A stretch of DNA of 64,000 bases from the NCBI RefSeq assembly GCF_034675905.1, contig NZ_JAUCCV010000008.1, positions 1 through 64,000 on the forward strand, in the 5' to 3' direction. Every line of letters begins with the position of its first letter. The first letter of the stretch is position 1. The translations under genes were made by a program, and so were the position numbers. This DNA is from Castellaniella sp034675905. GTDB lineage: Bacteria; Pseudomonadota; Gammaproteobacteria; Burkholderiales; Burkholderiaceae_B. The notes under the pieces were generated by a model. The model made no database searches, was not told the origin of the DNA, and worked only from the letters and a program-made list of their open reading frames with translations. This document shows, one piece after another, positions 35,799 to 44,145 of the stretch.

Positions 35799-36938
35799 TT
35801 ACAAACTCAATTGAAAGGTCGCCGGGCGCACGCAGCGCACGGCCTCGCGGGATGCATCGATGCAGCCGCCCTGATCGTAGACGCCCGCCGGATCGCGCCA
35901 ACGCATCATGCGGTCCAGCACTTGCCGGGTGGCCTGCGGGTCCGCCAGCGTTTCCGCCACGCGGGCCTCGACGATGGATTCGTCCATCCAGGGCCGCGCA
36001 GCCGGCTGCGCCGCTGCACTCCCACCCTGAACGCCAACAGGGCCATCCTGGCGCAGGCCGTGCCGCCAGTGATAGATCTCCACGCATTTGAAGATCAAGG
36101 TATAGGGCTGATCCGGTTTCCAGAAATTGGTGAACCGCCCCTGCCCCAGATAAAACACCCAGGATCCTTCATAGCCCTCGACATCAGCGGAAGGCTCGTG
36201 CGGATTGCGAAACCACAGGCGGTCGCCCGGCACGTAATACCGGGGCGGCAAGGGCGCCTGCAGTGATCCGTACTCGTGCAAAAAGGCATCGTGAAACGGG
36301 CCCGACTGGATGGCCTGGCGCTGCCATTGGGCCTGTAACGCCGCCAACGCTGCCGGGTGACTGATCTGCAATTCCCGCGCCAACGCCAACAACAGCACGT
36401 ATTCGGTCGCCCGGTAGCAGGAAAAAGAATACAGACGCCCGGACACGTCCGGCCACAGCGTCTGTTCCAGCGACGGGATCAGATCGTGGCCCGGCTGCAG
36501 GATAAAGCCGGTCGCCTCGGTCCAGCGCCAGCAGTCGGGGCGTTCGGCCTGTTCGGTATCAAAGGCCAATACCGTGCGCCGCCCGGCCTGCACAATAAAG
36601 CGCCGCAGCCGCACGGCGGACTGCCATTCATCCAGGCTGGGAAAATCAAAGGGGATGGGCGACAGCAGCAGGGCCGCCAGAATTTCCGTATCCAGATCCC
36701 GGTCGCTGTCGTCGGGGGATAGGCGCAAGGCCCGGGCCAAGCCAGCGGTATCCAGATCAGGCGGTTGAGGCCACGACAAGCGAAACCGCTGCCAGGGCCC
36801 CTGCTCGTCAATACCAGCATCCTGTGTGACCAGATCGCCCAGGCCATATTCCGACAGCCAGAGCCGGCATCGGATCTGCTGCGCATCGGGCCAGGCGCCG
36901 CGAATACGCACGCCCATGTTGGCGCTAACCATCTGCAT
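35799..36938 (-). CDS. Uncharacterised protein next to the cyanophycin locus, possible cysteine-fold (NlpC/transglutaminase-like) enzyme
   Basis: 379 residues; not recognised with certainty. The middle contains LYSFSCYRATEYVLLLALAR (about residues 190-210), a cysteine at the head of a helix, and later PGDRLWFRNPHEPSADVEGYEGSWVFYLGQGRF, a pattern like the strand-turn-strand of NlpC/P60 and bacterial protein-glutamine gamma-glutamyltransferases (GD-x2-x-F-x-NP and a later glycine-rich strand). This is a weak resemblance based on shape, not a confirmed hit. There is no signal peptide or membrane helix. It converges on DUF1854 with an 18-base gap, so it belongs to a separate transcript with the small genes to its right or stands alone. 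Confidence 0.55.
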   Translation of the reverse strand: MQMVSANMGVRIRGAWPDAQQIRCRLWLSEYGLGDLVTQDAGIDEQGPWQRFRLSWPQPPDLDTAGLARALRLSPDDSDRDLDTEILAALLLSPIPFDFPSLDEWQSAVRLRRFIVQAGRRTVLAFDTEQAERPDCWRWTEATGFILQPGHDLIPSLEQTLWPDVSGRLYSFSCYRATEYVLLLALARELQISHPAALAALQAQWQRQAIQSGPFHDAFLHEYGSLQAPLPPRYYVPGDRLWFRNPHEPSADVEGYEGSWVFYLGQGRFTNFWKPDQPYTLIFKCVEIYHWRHGLRQDGPVGVQGGSAAAQPAARPWMDESIVEARVAETLADPQATRQVLDRMMRWRDPAGVYDQGGCIDASREAVRCVRPATFQLSL

Positions 36939-36958
36939 GCTTTACCCGCGGCAGGTGC

Positions 36959-37147
36959 TTACTGCCCCAGCGCCTTGCTGATCTTTTTATCGGTGTTGTA
37001 TTGGCTAAGGGAATACACGGCCCAGATCGCCGCCGGAATCCAGCCGATCAGCGTCAGCTGCAACAGCAGGCAGATGATCCCCGAGATGGGTCGGCCAATC
37101 GTGAAAAATGCCAGCCAGGGCAGCAACAGGGCGATGAGCAAGCGCAT
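36959..37147 (-). CDS. YqaE/Pmp3-type small membrane protein
   Basis: 62 residues with two membrane helices: LLIALLLPWLAFFTIGRP and ISGIICLLLQLTLIGWIPAAIWAVY. This matches the Pmp3/UPF0057 family of tiny proteins of bacteria, fungi and plants that are often salt- or stress-induced and affect membrane potential in yeast. The family role is poorly defined in bacteria. It is followed at 20 bases by the unknown gene in the same direction. Confidence 0.85.
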   Translation of the reverse strand: MRLLIALLLPWLAFFTIGRPISGIICLLLQLTLIGWIPAAIWAVYSLSQYNTDKKISKALGQ

Positions 37148-37255
37148 ATCGTCATCCGGTCATGATGGAAAGCCGGTATTTTATGGCGTTTTTACCTAAA
37201 ACCGCCACACCAGTTCATCGCCGTTCCCGTAGGACGTGTCCCAGCCGGGTCGGCT

Positions 37256-37585
37256 TCAGGTTTCGTCCTGCACCGGCGCCGTCGGGCCATTCGTCTTGAC
37301 GGACTCGATGCCCTTGTCGCGCGCGGCGGCCGTGGTGTACATCTCGCTGCTGCCGATGATCTCGCCGTTGGTCGCCGTCAGATGAAAATAATGCGATCCG
37401 TCCTTGGCGATCAGCCGCCCATAGCGGGCATCGTCGGGGGAATTCTTCTTGACGGATTCAATCCCGCCTTGGGCCGATGCCTTGCTGGCATAGCGCTGGC
37501 TGGTCAGAATGATCTGGTGATTGCCAGACCTGAGATTGAACATGAACTTGTCACCGCTGGACTTCAGGATATATTCACCACTCAT
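37256..37585 (-). CDS. YegP family protein, two DUF1508 repeats
   Basis: 109 residues from the ATG at 37585 (GGAG eight bases upstream; a start 27 bases further out is less likely). Two tandem copies of the DUF1508 unit are seen: EYILKSSGDKFMFNLRSGNHQ ending GIESVKKNSPDDARY, and RLIAKDGSHYFHLTATNGE ending GIESVKTNGP. The repeat is about 50 residues with the shared pattern F/Y-x-F-x-L-x-x-x-N-G-x-x-I-x-x-S-x-x-Y. Function is unknown; the fold in solved relatives is a small beta-alpha barrel-like unit. Cytoplasmic. Confidence 0.88.
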   Translation of the reverse strand: MSGEYILKSSGDKFMFNLRSGNHQIILTSQRYASKASAQGGIESVKKNSPDDARYGRLIAKDGSHYFHLTATNGEIIGSSEMYTTAAARDKGIESVKTNGPTAPVQDET

Positions 37586-37661
37586 GGGTTTGACTCCAAG
37601 TCGCGCAGACACGGAATGCGTCCGCCAGGGGATGTAACCCAGAAACTATACCGCTAAAGCG

Positions 37662-38666
37662 GTGGAGACCATGCCCATTCTGACCCAAAGCCTCTCGTCC
37701 TTTGCTTTGCTGCTGGCCCTGGCCTGGGGCCTGGCTGCACTCTGGATTCAGGCGCCCGGCGGTTCCTGGTGGCGGCTGATCTGGATGGCTTTATGGACAG
37801 CCAGTGTGCTGGCGGGCCTGGCGTCGATGTGGATCCAGCACCGCTATACGGTTCCGGCCCGGTGGGTGCTGGCCGCCGCCGCCATGATCCTGGCCGCCTG
37901 GTGGATCAGCCTGACGCCATCAGCTCAGCGCGACTGGGCCGACGATGTCGCCCGCAGCTTAAGCGGCCGCGTCCAGGGCTCCATCGTCACGCTGCACAAC
38001 ATCCGCAACTTCGACTGGCGCAGCGACACCGACTACACCGTCCGCTGGCAAGACGCATCCTACGATCTGGATACCCTGCAGTCCGTGGATATGGCTCTGT
38101 CCTACTGGATGGGGCCGGCCATTGCCCACACCCTGGTGTCCTTTGGCTTTACGGATGGCCGCCACCTGGCGTTTTCCGTAGAAATCCGCAAGGAACGCCA
38201 CGAATCCTTTTCCACCATCGGCGGGTTTTTCAAGCAGTTCGAACGCAATATCATCGCCGCCGAAGAGCGCGACATCCTGTACGTGCGCGCCGGTCCGCGC
38301 GGCGAGCAGCTGTCCCTGTACCCCATTCAGATGCCCCAGGCCGCAATGCGCCAACTGTTCCTGGCCTATGTGGACAGCGCCAACCGGCTGGCCGATAGCC
38401 CGCAGTTCTACAACACCGTGACGGCCAATTGCACGACTCTGGTCTACGACATGGTCCGCCCCATCGTGCCCGGCCTGCCCATGGATATCCGCCTGATCCT
38501 GTCGGGATATCTGCCGGAATACCTGTACCGGCACGGAGGGCTGGATACAAGCCAGCCGCTGGCTGCGCTGCGCGCGCAGGCGGATATTACGCAACGCGCG
38601 GCGCAGGCCGGGCCGGGGGCGGATTTCTCACAGAGGATTCGTCAGCCGGCCCTCATTCCGAAATGA
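37662..38666 (+). CDS. DUF4105 (Lnb N-terminal periplasmic domain) membrane protein
   Basis: 334 residues. Three hydrophobic segments in the first 90 residues (FALLLALAWGLAALWI, LIWMALWTASVLAGLASM, WVLAAAAMILAAWWI) act as an anchor, followed by a periplasmic domain. DUF4105 markers are seen: FDWRSDTDYTVRWQDASYDL, SYWMGPAIAHTLVSFGF, FSVEIRKERHESFSTIGGFF and FYNTVTANCTTLVYDM with the conserved Cys, which suggests a papain/NlpC-like cysteine enzyme fold. An alternative start is the Met at 37671. The role is unknown; relatives are associated with lipoprotein or envelope processing. It is divergent from yegP. Confidence 0.85.
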   Translation: METMPILTQSLSSFALLLALAWGLAALWIQAPGGSWWRLIWMALWTASVLAGLASMWIQHRYTVPARWVLAAAAMILAAWWISLTPSAQRDWADDVARSLSGRVQGSIVTLHNIRNFDWRSDTDYTVRWQDASYDLDTLQSVDMALSYWMGPAIAHTLVSFGFTDGRHLAFSVEIRKERHESFSTIGGFFKQFERNIIAAEERDILYVRAGPRGEQLSLYPIQMPQAAMRQLFLAYVDSANRLADSPQFYNTVTANCTTLVYDMVRPIVPGLPMDIRLILSGYLPEYLYRHGGLDTSQPLAALRAQADITQRAAQAGPGADFSQRIRQPALIPK

Positions 38667-38684
38667 GATCAACGTGCCCGCTAG

Positions 38685-38810
38685 GTGATCGACGGCTGGA
38701 TCCGCTTTTACAAGCACCGGCGCCCACACCAGGCGCTGAATATGAAAACCCCGGCTGAGGCTTCTGCATTAGCCGCCTGGGGCGATCTTTACACTCATCG
38801 GCCGAAACAG
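38685..38810 (+). pseudogene. Fragment of an IS3-family transposase (integrase C-terminus)
   Basis: The frame reads IDGWIRFYKHRRPHQALNMKTPAEA, the classic end of an IS3-family OrfB (YNHxRPHQAL-x4-P). There is no upstream transposase and an in-frame TAG lies directly before the fragment, so this is a dead remnant about 40 residues long. It sits between the DUF4105 gene and the end of dinD and marks a past insertion or deletion. Confidence 0.8.
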
Positions 38811-38816
38811 CTCACA

Positions 38817-39677
38817 TCAGTCAGCAGCTTCGTCTGGCAGTTTCCCAGAGCGCTTTTCGAGCTTCTTTTCATCTGATTTCACCCGCCGCTCCAGCTTCTT
38901 GATGTCTTCTTCGGCTGGCAGGCATTCCGGCTGGATGCCGCGCTGCCCCAGCATGCCGCGCACACTAAAATTGTTTTGCACATGTTCGTCGGTGATCTTG
39001 GCCTCTCCGCGCAGATCTGCCTGATGCACATTGTGGTTGGTCATCTCGGTGGCCAGATTCTTGGCTGCAATGGTGAGTGTTGGCAGAAAATCGGCCAGGG
39101 GACGGGCTGGGGCGACACCCAAACGATCTTTCATCCTCTGGGTGCTGTTGCCGCCGAACAGCGCGGTATCACCCCTGGAACGGATGCGACCGAAACCCGC
39201 ATCATCCACACCGCGCTCGTAGATATTCTGGGACAGAGATTTTTCTGACTCACGCAGGCGGTCACGAGCATCCAGCCGAGCCTGTAAGCGCATGCGTTCT
39301 TCGATTAGTTCCTGTTTGCGAGTCTGTGTGGCGAAGTAGCTCTGAGCAAACGCGATCGCTTCTTTGCGGGGGTCACCGTTCATCGCGATCAGGTAACAGG
39401 CATAACGGGTGAGCATGAAATCGTCTACCTCACGCTGCCCTCCCTTCCCAATCCCGATCATTTTCGTGATGCCACGAAAATGATCGTCCACACTGCAATC
39501 TGTTGATGCGCAAGCCTCCATGGCTCGGCGGATAGCGGTCAGGAAGTTCTCCCAACGCACGTAACCCAGGGGTTCCTGCAAATCGCGGGCATACCAGAAC
39601 TCAATGTTCTCATTGGGAATCACCTGCGCCATTGCATCAAGGTGATTCTGCATCCGCAGGATTAGCTCTTTAGCCAT
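38817..39677 (-). CDS. dinD: DinD-like DNA damage-inducible protein
   Basis: 286 residues from the ATG at 39677. It matches E. coli DinD in length and pattern: NIEFWYARDLQEPLGYVRWENFLTAIRRAM (KilA/BRO-N-like start), VDDHFRGITKMIGIGKGGQREVDDFMLTRYACYLIAMNGDPRKEAIAFAQSYFATQTR, GVDDAGFGRIRSRGDTALFGG, and a charged C-terminus (KKLERRVKSDEKKLEKRSG). E. coli DinD is an SOS gene whose product inhibits RecA-driven strand exchange. I saw no clear LexA box (CTG-x10-CAG) in the leader, so SOS control here is not shown. Close to IS remnants and probably a mobile accessory gene. Confidence 0.87.
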   Translation of the reverse strand: MAKELILRMQNHLDAMAQVIPNENIEFWYARDLQEPLGYVRWENFLTAIRRAMEACASTDCSVDDHFRGITKMIGIGKGGQREVDDFMLTRYACYLIAMNGDPRKEAIAFAQSYFATQTRKQELIEERMRLQARLDARDRLRESEKSLSQNIYERGVDDAGFGRIRSRGDTALFGGNSTQRMKDRLGVAPARPLADFLPTLTIAAKNLATEMTNHNVHQADLRGEAKITDEHVQNNFSVRGMLGQRGIQPECLPAEEDIKKLERRVKSDEKKLEKRSGKLPDEAAD

Positions 39678-39698
39678 GGTCGCATCCTCATCAACACA

Positions 39699-39827
39699 GC
39701 AGCTCTCTAAATTTTCTGGTGCTGGAACAAACGCCGGTAGGCCACATCGATCGCCCATGAGGCTGGTTTCCCTGCGGATCGAACAGGGTTTGATTATGCG
39801 GCATAGCAGGGCTGTTTAGAGAGCTGC
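39699..39827. repeat. Perfect 13-base inverted repeats upstream of dinD
   Basis: GCAGCTCTCTAAA at 39699-39711 and its exact reverse complement TTTAGAGAGCTGC at 39815-39827, 103 bases apart. The left arm is 21 bases before the dinD start. The space between has no reading frame of note. The pair may be the ends of a small non-coding element (MITE-like) or an operator pair. Confidence 0.6.
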
Positions 39828-39894
39828 GTGATCCTGTTTGTCACGGCGGGAAAGCGCCAGGCCAGGCTACATTGACCAGTTCGTACGCCCAACC

Positions 39895-40260
39895 TCACTT
39901 CCGCAAATAGCTTTTCCTGCCGCTGTCTGAATAGCAGTATCGCCCGCCCCGGGGGCCTGTGCAGTATGCGCCTGCGCGGCATGAGCAGGACGATTCCCCC
40001 GCCGACGGCACAGCAGATCGTTTGGCCGGCGCAGGGGCGAAATTACTACCGCTAGCAGGCGAAGCATTGCACGAGCGCTTGCTGGCGCTGACGGAACCAT
40101 CATTGCAGACAAAGGTTTCCCCCTGGCAATGAGAGACCCCGCCCTTGCGACCGCTGCAGGGTTGGTTGGCGGCATTGGCGGTCAGACTGAAAATCGTGCA
40201 GGCCAGCAACAGGCAAAGGGCCGTCGCCAGCCTGATCACATCGTTCCCGAATCCCAGCAT
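39895..40260 (-). CDS. Small secreted Cys-rich protein
   Basis: 121 residues. A signal peptide is clear (LATALCLLLACTIFSLTANA, cleavage after about residue 30). The mature part has three Cys-containing blocks: CSGRKGGVSHCQGETFVCNDG, SKRSCNASPASG, then CSCRAGAYCTGPRGGRYCYSDSGRKSYL. The two halves are conserved cassettes that recur in small exported proteins of proteobacteria, often on plasmids or near integrated elements. It is probably periplasmic with disulfide bonds. Function unknown. Confidence 0.75.
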   Translation of the reverse strand: MLGFGNDVIRLATALCLLLACTIFSLTANAANQPCSGRKGGVSHCQGETFVCNDGSVSASKRSCNASPASGSNFAPAPAKRSAVPSAGESSCSCRAGAYCTGPRGGRYCYSDSGRKSYLRK

Positions 40261-40375
40261 GCCAATCCCAATCGCCCGCCTCGTCCAGATGGCATTATGC
40301 CTCTTCGACTTTCTGCATAGGCCTGATCAACTATCTGGCAAGACCCCAGATGCAGGGACCAGGCACGGCGGGCAA

Positions 40376-40885
40376 TCACTGCGCACCCTTCACCAGCAGC
40401 CTTCGCACCCCATCCCCATGACGGGCAATGGCATCCGCCAGATCCGCCTGGCTAGCCATCTGAAAACCAGAAAACTCGAAGCCAGGTGCGACCTGGCACG
40501 CGGTCAGCACGAAATCATCAGGACTCGCCAATTCCGCCGCAAACCAGCAGCCGGCAGGCGCCACCGCCTGGTACACCGCCCCAGGATGGCGCAAAGGATC
40601 ACCCAAATGATGCGTCAGCCAATCGCCATCGGGCAGCAGCACATGCAGATTCAGCACGCCGCCGGCATGAAAGCACCAGACTTCGTCGGCATCGATGCGA
40701 TGCCAGGCTGAATAAGCGCCTTGCGCCAGCAAATAATAGATCGACGTCCCGGCGCTGCGCGCCGCGCCCTTGAACGACACCTGCAGGCTTGAGCGAAAGA
40801 CTTCGCGGTAGTAGCCGCCTTCGGGATGCGGCTGCAGGCCCAGCGCAGTGATCAAGGATTGAGGGGATGGATCGTGGTTCGACAT
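40376..40885 (-). CDS. Cupin-fold protein, DUF985 type
   Basis: 169 residues from the ATG at 40885. DUF985 cupin features: LGLQPHPEGGYYREVFRS at the start, TSIYYLLAQGAYSAWHRIDADEVWCFHAGG with conserved His and Glu, LNLHVLLPDG and WFAAELASPDDFVLTACQVAPGFEFSGF near the end. The family is a single-domain beta-barrel; enzymatic activity and ligand are not established, and some members resemble sugar epimerases. No metal-binding set of the germin type is complete. Located 18 bases after the membrane protein gene in the same direction. Confidence 0.88.
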   Translation of the reverse strand: MSNHDPSPQSLITALGLQPHPEGGYYREVFRSSLQVSFKGAARSAGTSIYYLLAQGAYSAWHRIDADEVWCFHAGGVLNLHVLLPDGDWLTHHLGDPLRHPGAVYQAVAPAGCWFAAELASPDDFVLTACQVAPGFEFSGFQMASQADLADAIARHGDGVRRLLVKGAQ

Positions 40886-40902
40886 TGAATAAGCTGACAA
40901 CC

Positions 40903-41250
40903 TTAGTCGTCTGTTTCATCCAGATGGAATTTATGCATGATGCGATGGGCGATCGGCGCCAGCACCACGCCCAGGGTCGCCATGACGATCAGGCCGACGA
41001 AAAAACCATAAACGGCGGAAAAGATCTTGCCCCCATAGGATTCCGGCATCACGTAGGTGCCGATGCCGCCGATGACAAAGGCGGCATTCATCAGGGCGTC
41101 GTGCCAGCCATGATCGCCGAACCATCGGTGGCCCAGCGCCCCCACCAGCAAGGTAGCGCCGACCAGCAACAGGGCATAGCCGACATGCAGGGCCAGACGG
41201 CGGCGGAAATGCGCGGGTGGAAGCAAAGGTTCGTTGCGGGATTCGTACAT
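40903..41250 (-). CDS. Unknown small membrane protein, three helices
   Basis: 115 residues from the ATG at 41250, preceded by AAGGGGG. Three membrane helices are visible: HVGYALLLVGATLLVGALGH, MNAAFVIGGIGTYVM and FSAVYGFFVGLIVMATLGVVLAPI, ending with RIMHKFHLDETDD. It resembles a two-pore-type layout (FVIGGIGTYVMPESYGGKIFSAVYG), and similar proteins are found in other beta-proteobacteria without a name. I do not recognise a family function. Confidence 0.7.
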   Translation of the reverse strand: MYESRNEPLLPPAHFRRRLALHVGYALLLVGATLLVGALGHRWFGDHGWHDALMNAAFVIGGIGTYVMPESYGGKIFSAVYGFFVGLIVMATLGVVLAPIAHRIMHKFHLDETDD

Positions 41251-41409
41251 GGGAAGCGCCCCCTTTTTAGTGATGGACACGCTGCTCAGCAGCACTGCTT
41301 GCGGCCTATTATCCAATGCCTGACATGAGGTACAAACAAGTATAGTTACAACAAGATAAATTTGGTATTTCCAGCGGGGCAACGGCGCCCACTCCCAGTG
41401 GATGCTCGA

Positions 41410-42099
41410 TCAATGTCCCGAAGCTGATTGCCGTTTCTCGTGCATAATTTTCTCAACCAACTCAATGACAGCAGACTTTTTTCCATCTACATCACCGGAA
41501 ATGAATGCATAAATCTGCATAGAGGATAGCGCTAAAATAAAAAGCAAAAAATAAAAACTCATTCTGTTTTCCAAAACACCACTAACATCAAATCCTGGAA
41601 AAATCTGATTAAGCGTGACCATGGATGCCAACAATGTCGGCAAAATCCCTAGCTTGGTCACTGGACCGCAAATCGCTGCTATCCGCCCTTCCGTGAGAGC
41701 TGTCATCCTACGAAACCCAGCTAAAGCACAATCCAACTCATCATATGAAAACTTCCGGATAGCATCAGCTAAATCACTCCATTCAATAATCTGGTTCCTG
41801 GCTCTTATTTTCAAAAACTCTTTTCTCTTCACAAAAGACCACACCCCTATAAAGAAAGACCCAGCCAGAAGCCCAACTATATAAAAAACAATCACCCCCA
41901 CCAAAACATAGCTCAAACCCTCCGAACCAGACTTCAGCACCAAAGCTGCGAGTACAAAAATAGCGAATGTCACAAACAGCATAAATCTTCCCAACAACCC
42001 GACCACATCATCCATCGGCAGCTTCAGATTTCTATTTTCTTTTCCAGCATCAAAAAGCATAACAATAGCGGAAGCAACGTTAGCGTTCAGCGAACACAT
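41410..42099 (-). CDS. AT-rich membrane protein gene, 5' end cut by the IS66-family element
   Basis: 229 residues as read, with four hydrophobic stretches (FMLFVTFAIFVLAALVL, VLVGVIVFYIVGLLAGSFFIG, ILPTLLASMVTLNQIF, FYFLLFILALSSMQIYAFI) and a cytoplasmic middle. Base composition is far more AT-rich than the flanking core genes, so it is likely acquired. The first ten bases of the frame (42090-42099) are the inverted repeat of the IS element, and no ribosome site precedes the ATG, so the true N-terminus was lost. A 37-base piece with AGAGGG and ATG on the far side of the element (44637-44673) joins in frame with this one. Function unknown. Confidence 0.65.
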   Translation of the reverse strand: MCSLNANVASAIVMLFDAGKENRNLKLPMDDVVGLLGRFMLFVTFAIFVLAALVLKSGSEGLSYVLVGVIVFYIVGLLAGSFFIGVWSFVKRKEFLKIRARNQIIEWSDLADAIRKFSYDELDCALAGFRRMTALTEGRIAAICGPVTKLGILPTLLASMVTLNQIFPGFDVSGVLENRMSFYFLLFILALSSMQIYAFISGDVDGKKSAVIELVEKIMHEKRQSASGH

Positions 42100-42196
42100 C
42101 TTGACGGCCGCCGGTAATCGGCCGCAGCCTTTCTGGTGTGCGGGTGGTGGCTATGGCGATGGTGGGTCAGTTTTCAACCGACGCTGATCTGCGACC

Positions 42197-43735
42197 TCAG
42201 ACTGGCTGCCAGCGATGCGGCAACAATTCCCCGATCCGGCTGTTCGGATGCGTGGGCAGGCGTGTGAGCACGTCCTTCAGATAGGCATAGGGGTCGTGGC
42301 CGTTGAGTTTGGCTGACTGCACCAGGCTCATGACGGCAGCAGCGCGCTTACCAGCTCGCAAGGAACCCGCAAACAGCCAGTTGTTGCGGCCCACGGCGAT
42401 GGGCCGGATCTGTTGCTCGATCCGGTTGTTGTCGATGGGCAGCATCCCATCGTCCAGGTAGCGCGTGAGCGCCACCCAGCGCTTTAGGCTGTAATCCAAG
42501 GCGCGTGCCGTGCCCGAGCCATCCGGTACCCGGGATCGCTGGGCCAGCATCCATTCATGGTATTTGTCAGCCAGTGGGCGTGCCGCCTGGTGGCGACGTG
42601 CCAGTCGAGCATCCGGGGCCAGGTCTCTCGCCTCACGCTCGATGGCATACAGGCTGCCGATATATTCCAAGGCCTGGGCAGCCACCGGGCTTTGGCTGGC
42701 CGCATGCAGATCGAAGAACTTGCGTCGGGCATGCGCCATGCAGCCCACTTCCGTGATGCCGGCGGTAAAGCACGCCTTGTAGCCCACGTAGTCGTCACAG
42801 ACCAGGCTGCCTGCCCAATCGCCGAAGAATTCCCGGGCGTGCGCCCCGGCACGGCCTTCGGTAAAGTCGTAGACGACGGCCTGCAGGGCCTCGAAGGCGC
42901 CCGGGGTGTAGGCCCACAGATAGGCTTTGTGGGTGGCGCGGCTGCCGGGCTTTAAGAGCTTGACCGGCGTCTCGTCGGCATGCAGCACCCGGTGCGCCAG
43001 GATCTCCTCGCGCAGCGCCGCGACCAGCGGCTGCAGGGCAAAGCCGCAGGCGCCGACCCACTCGGCCAGCGTTGATCGTGCAATGCGCAGACCCGCCCGG
43101 GCAAAGATGCCTTCCTGGCGGTGCAGCGGCAGGTGGTCGGCGTACTTGGCCACCAGCACATGGGCCATCAGGCCCGGGGTGGCCAGGCCCTTGTCGATCA
43201 CGTAGGCGGGCATCGGTGCCTGAGTGATGGTCTCGCACTGCGGACAGGCCAGGATCGGGCGCACATGGCGCTCAACGGTAAAGGTGCCGGGCGTGTAGTC
43301 CAGCTTCTCGCTGACCTCGTCACGCACGAACTTCAACTGGCAACCGCACGTGCAGGTGGCGCTGTGCGGTTCGTGCCGGATCTCGATGCGGGGCAGATCT
43401 GGGGGGAGCGCCGTGCGCTTGGGTTTGTCCTTGGGGTCGGACGCGGGATCGGCCTTGGGGTTCAGGGCCGCCAGTTGCGCTTCGATCTCGACCAGGTCTT
43501 CGTCGACGGCTTCCTCCAAGAGGCTGCCTTGTACGCCGGGCAGCAACTGCTCGCCGCGCTTGCCAAAGCGAAAGCGGCGCAGCATCGCGATCTCGAAGGT
43601 CAACTTCTCGTTCAAGGTCTTGCTGGTGTGCAATTCCTGCTGTGTGCGCCCGAGCGTGTGCATGAGGCTGGCCGCCAGCTCGCGCAATTGCGCGGCGTCC
43701 ATGTCCTGCAGTGAGTCGGATGCTTCGGCTGTCAT
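42197..43735 (-). CDS. tnpC: IS66-family transposase TnpC
   Basis: 512 residues, full length. It opens with a Leu-rich helix (QLRELAASLMHTLGRTQQEL) followed by MLRRFRFGKRGEQL, then a zinc-binding CTCGCQLKFVRDE and CPQCETIT. Catalytic DDE residues are seen: HADETPVK, VCDDYVGYKACF and DNNRIEQQIRPIAVGRNNWLF. The C-terminus HPNSRIGELLPHRWQP is typical. Cuts and joins the element DNA together with TnpA and TnpB, which are encoded just upstream on the minus strand. Confidence 0.96.
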   Translation of the reverse strand: MTAEASDSLQDMDAAQLRELAASLMHTLGRTQQELHTSKTLNEKLTFEIAMLRRFRFGKRGEQLLPGVQGSLLEEAVDEDLVEIEAQLAALNPKADPASDPKDKPKRTALPPDLPRIEIRHEPHSATCTCGCQLKFVRDEVSEKLDYTPGTFTVERHVRPILACPQCETITQAPMPAYVIDKGLATPGLMAHVLVAKYADHLPLHRQEGIFARAGLRIARSTLAEWVGACGFALQPLVAALREEILAHRVLHADETPVKLLKPGSRATHKAYLWAYTPGAFEALQAVVYDFTEGRAGAHAREFFGDWAGSLVCDDYVGYKACFTAGITEVGCMAHARRKFFDLHAASQSPVAAQALEYIGSLYAIEREARDLAPDARLARRHQAARPLADKYHEWMLAQRSRVPDGSGTARALDYSLKRWVALTRYLDDGMLPIDNNRIEQQIRPIAVGRNNWLFAGSLRAGKRAAAVMSLVQSAKLNGHDPYAYLKDVLTRLPTHPNSRIGELLPHRWQPV

Positions 43736-43812
43736 GACGGGCAGTATGCCAGCAGGTGCTGCATCGCACCATCGGCATCAGCACCGATTGCACAGTCCAG
43801 GCGTGTGCAGGC

Positions 43813-44145
43813 TCAGATGCAGTCGATGACGCCGGCATCGCCCAGGCGCTGCCAGGGCAGGCCCAGTACCAGGGCGCTGGCTTGCTCGTCGGTGAGCGTC
43901 AGGTGCGTGCTACCGGGCGCGGGCCAGACGAACTTGCCCCGGTTCAGGCGCCTGGCAGCCAGCCACACGCCGATGCCGTCGTGCATCAGCACCTTGATAC
44001 GCGTGGCGCGGCGGTTGGCAAAGATGTAAGCATGATGCGGGTGGGCAGCGCCGAAGACGCGCACCACACGGGCGAGCGTCGTATCCAGGCCGGCGCGCAT
44101 GTCCATGGGGTCGACCGCCAGCCAGATGCGTTCGATGCGGATCAT
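43813..44145 (-). CDS. tnpB: IS66 TnpB accessory protein
   Basis: 110 residues from the ATG at 44145, which overlaps the stop of tnpA (ATGA). The family hallmark MIRIERIWLAVDPMDMRAG is at the N-terminus, with YIFANRRATRIKVLMHDGIG following, as in the IS66 Orf2 family. It is required for transposition of IS66 elements, though its exact role is not known. A start seven codons upstream is possible but less typical. Confidence 0.95.
   Translation of the reverse strand: MIRIERIWLAVDPMDMRAGLDTTLARVVRVFGAAHPHHAYIFANRRATRIKVLMHDGIGVWLAARRLNRGKFVWPAPGSTHLTLTDEQASALVLGLPWQRLGDAGVIDCI

Noticed and set aside
39678..39830. LexA box in front of dinD
   Set aside because: No CTG-N10-CAG arrangement close to consensus was seen near the start; only the unrelated 13-base repeats.
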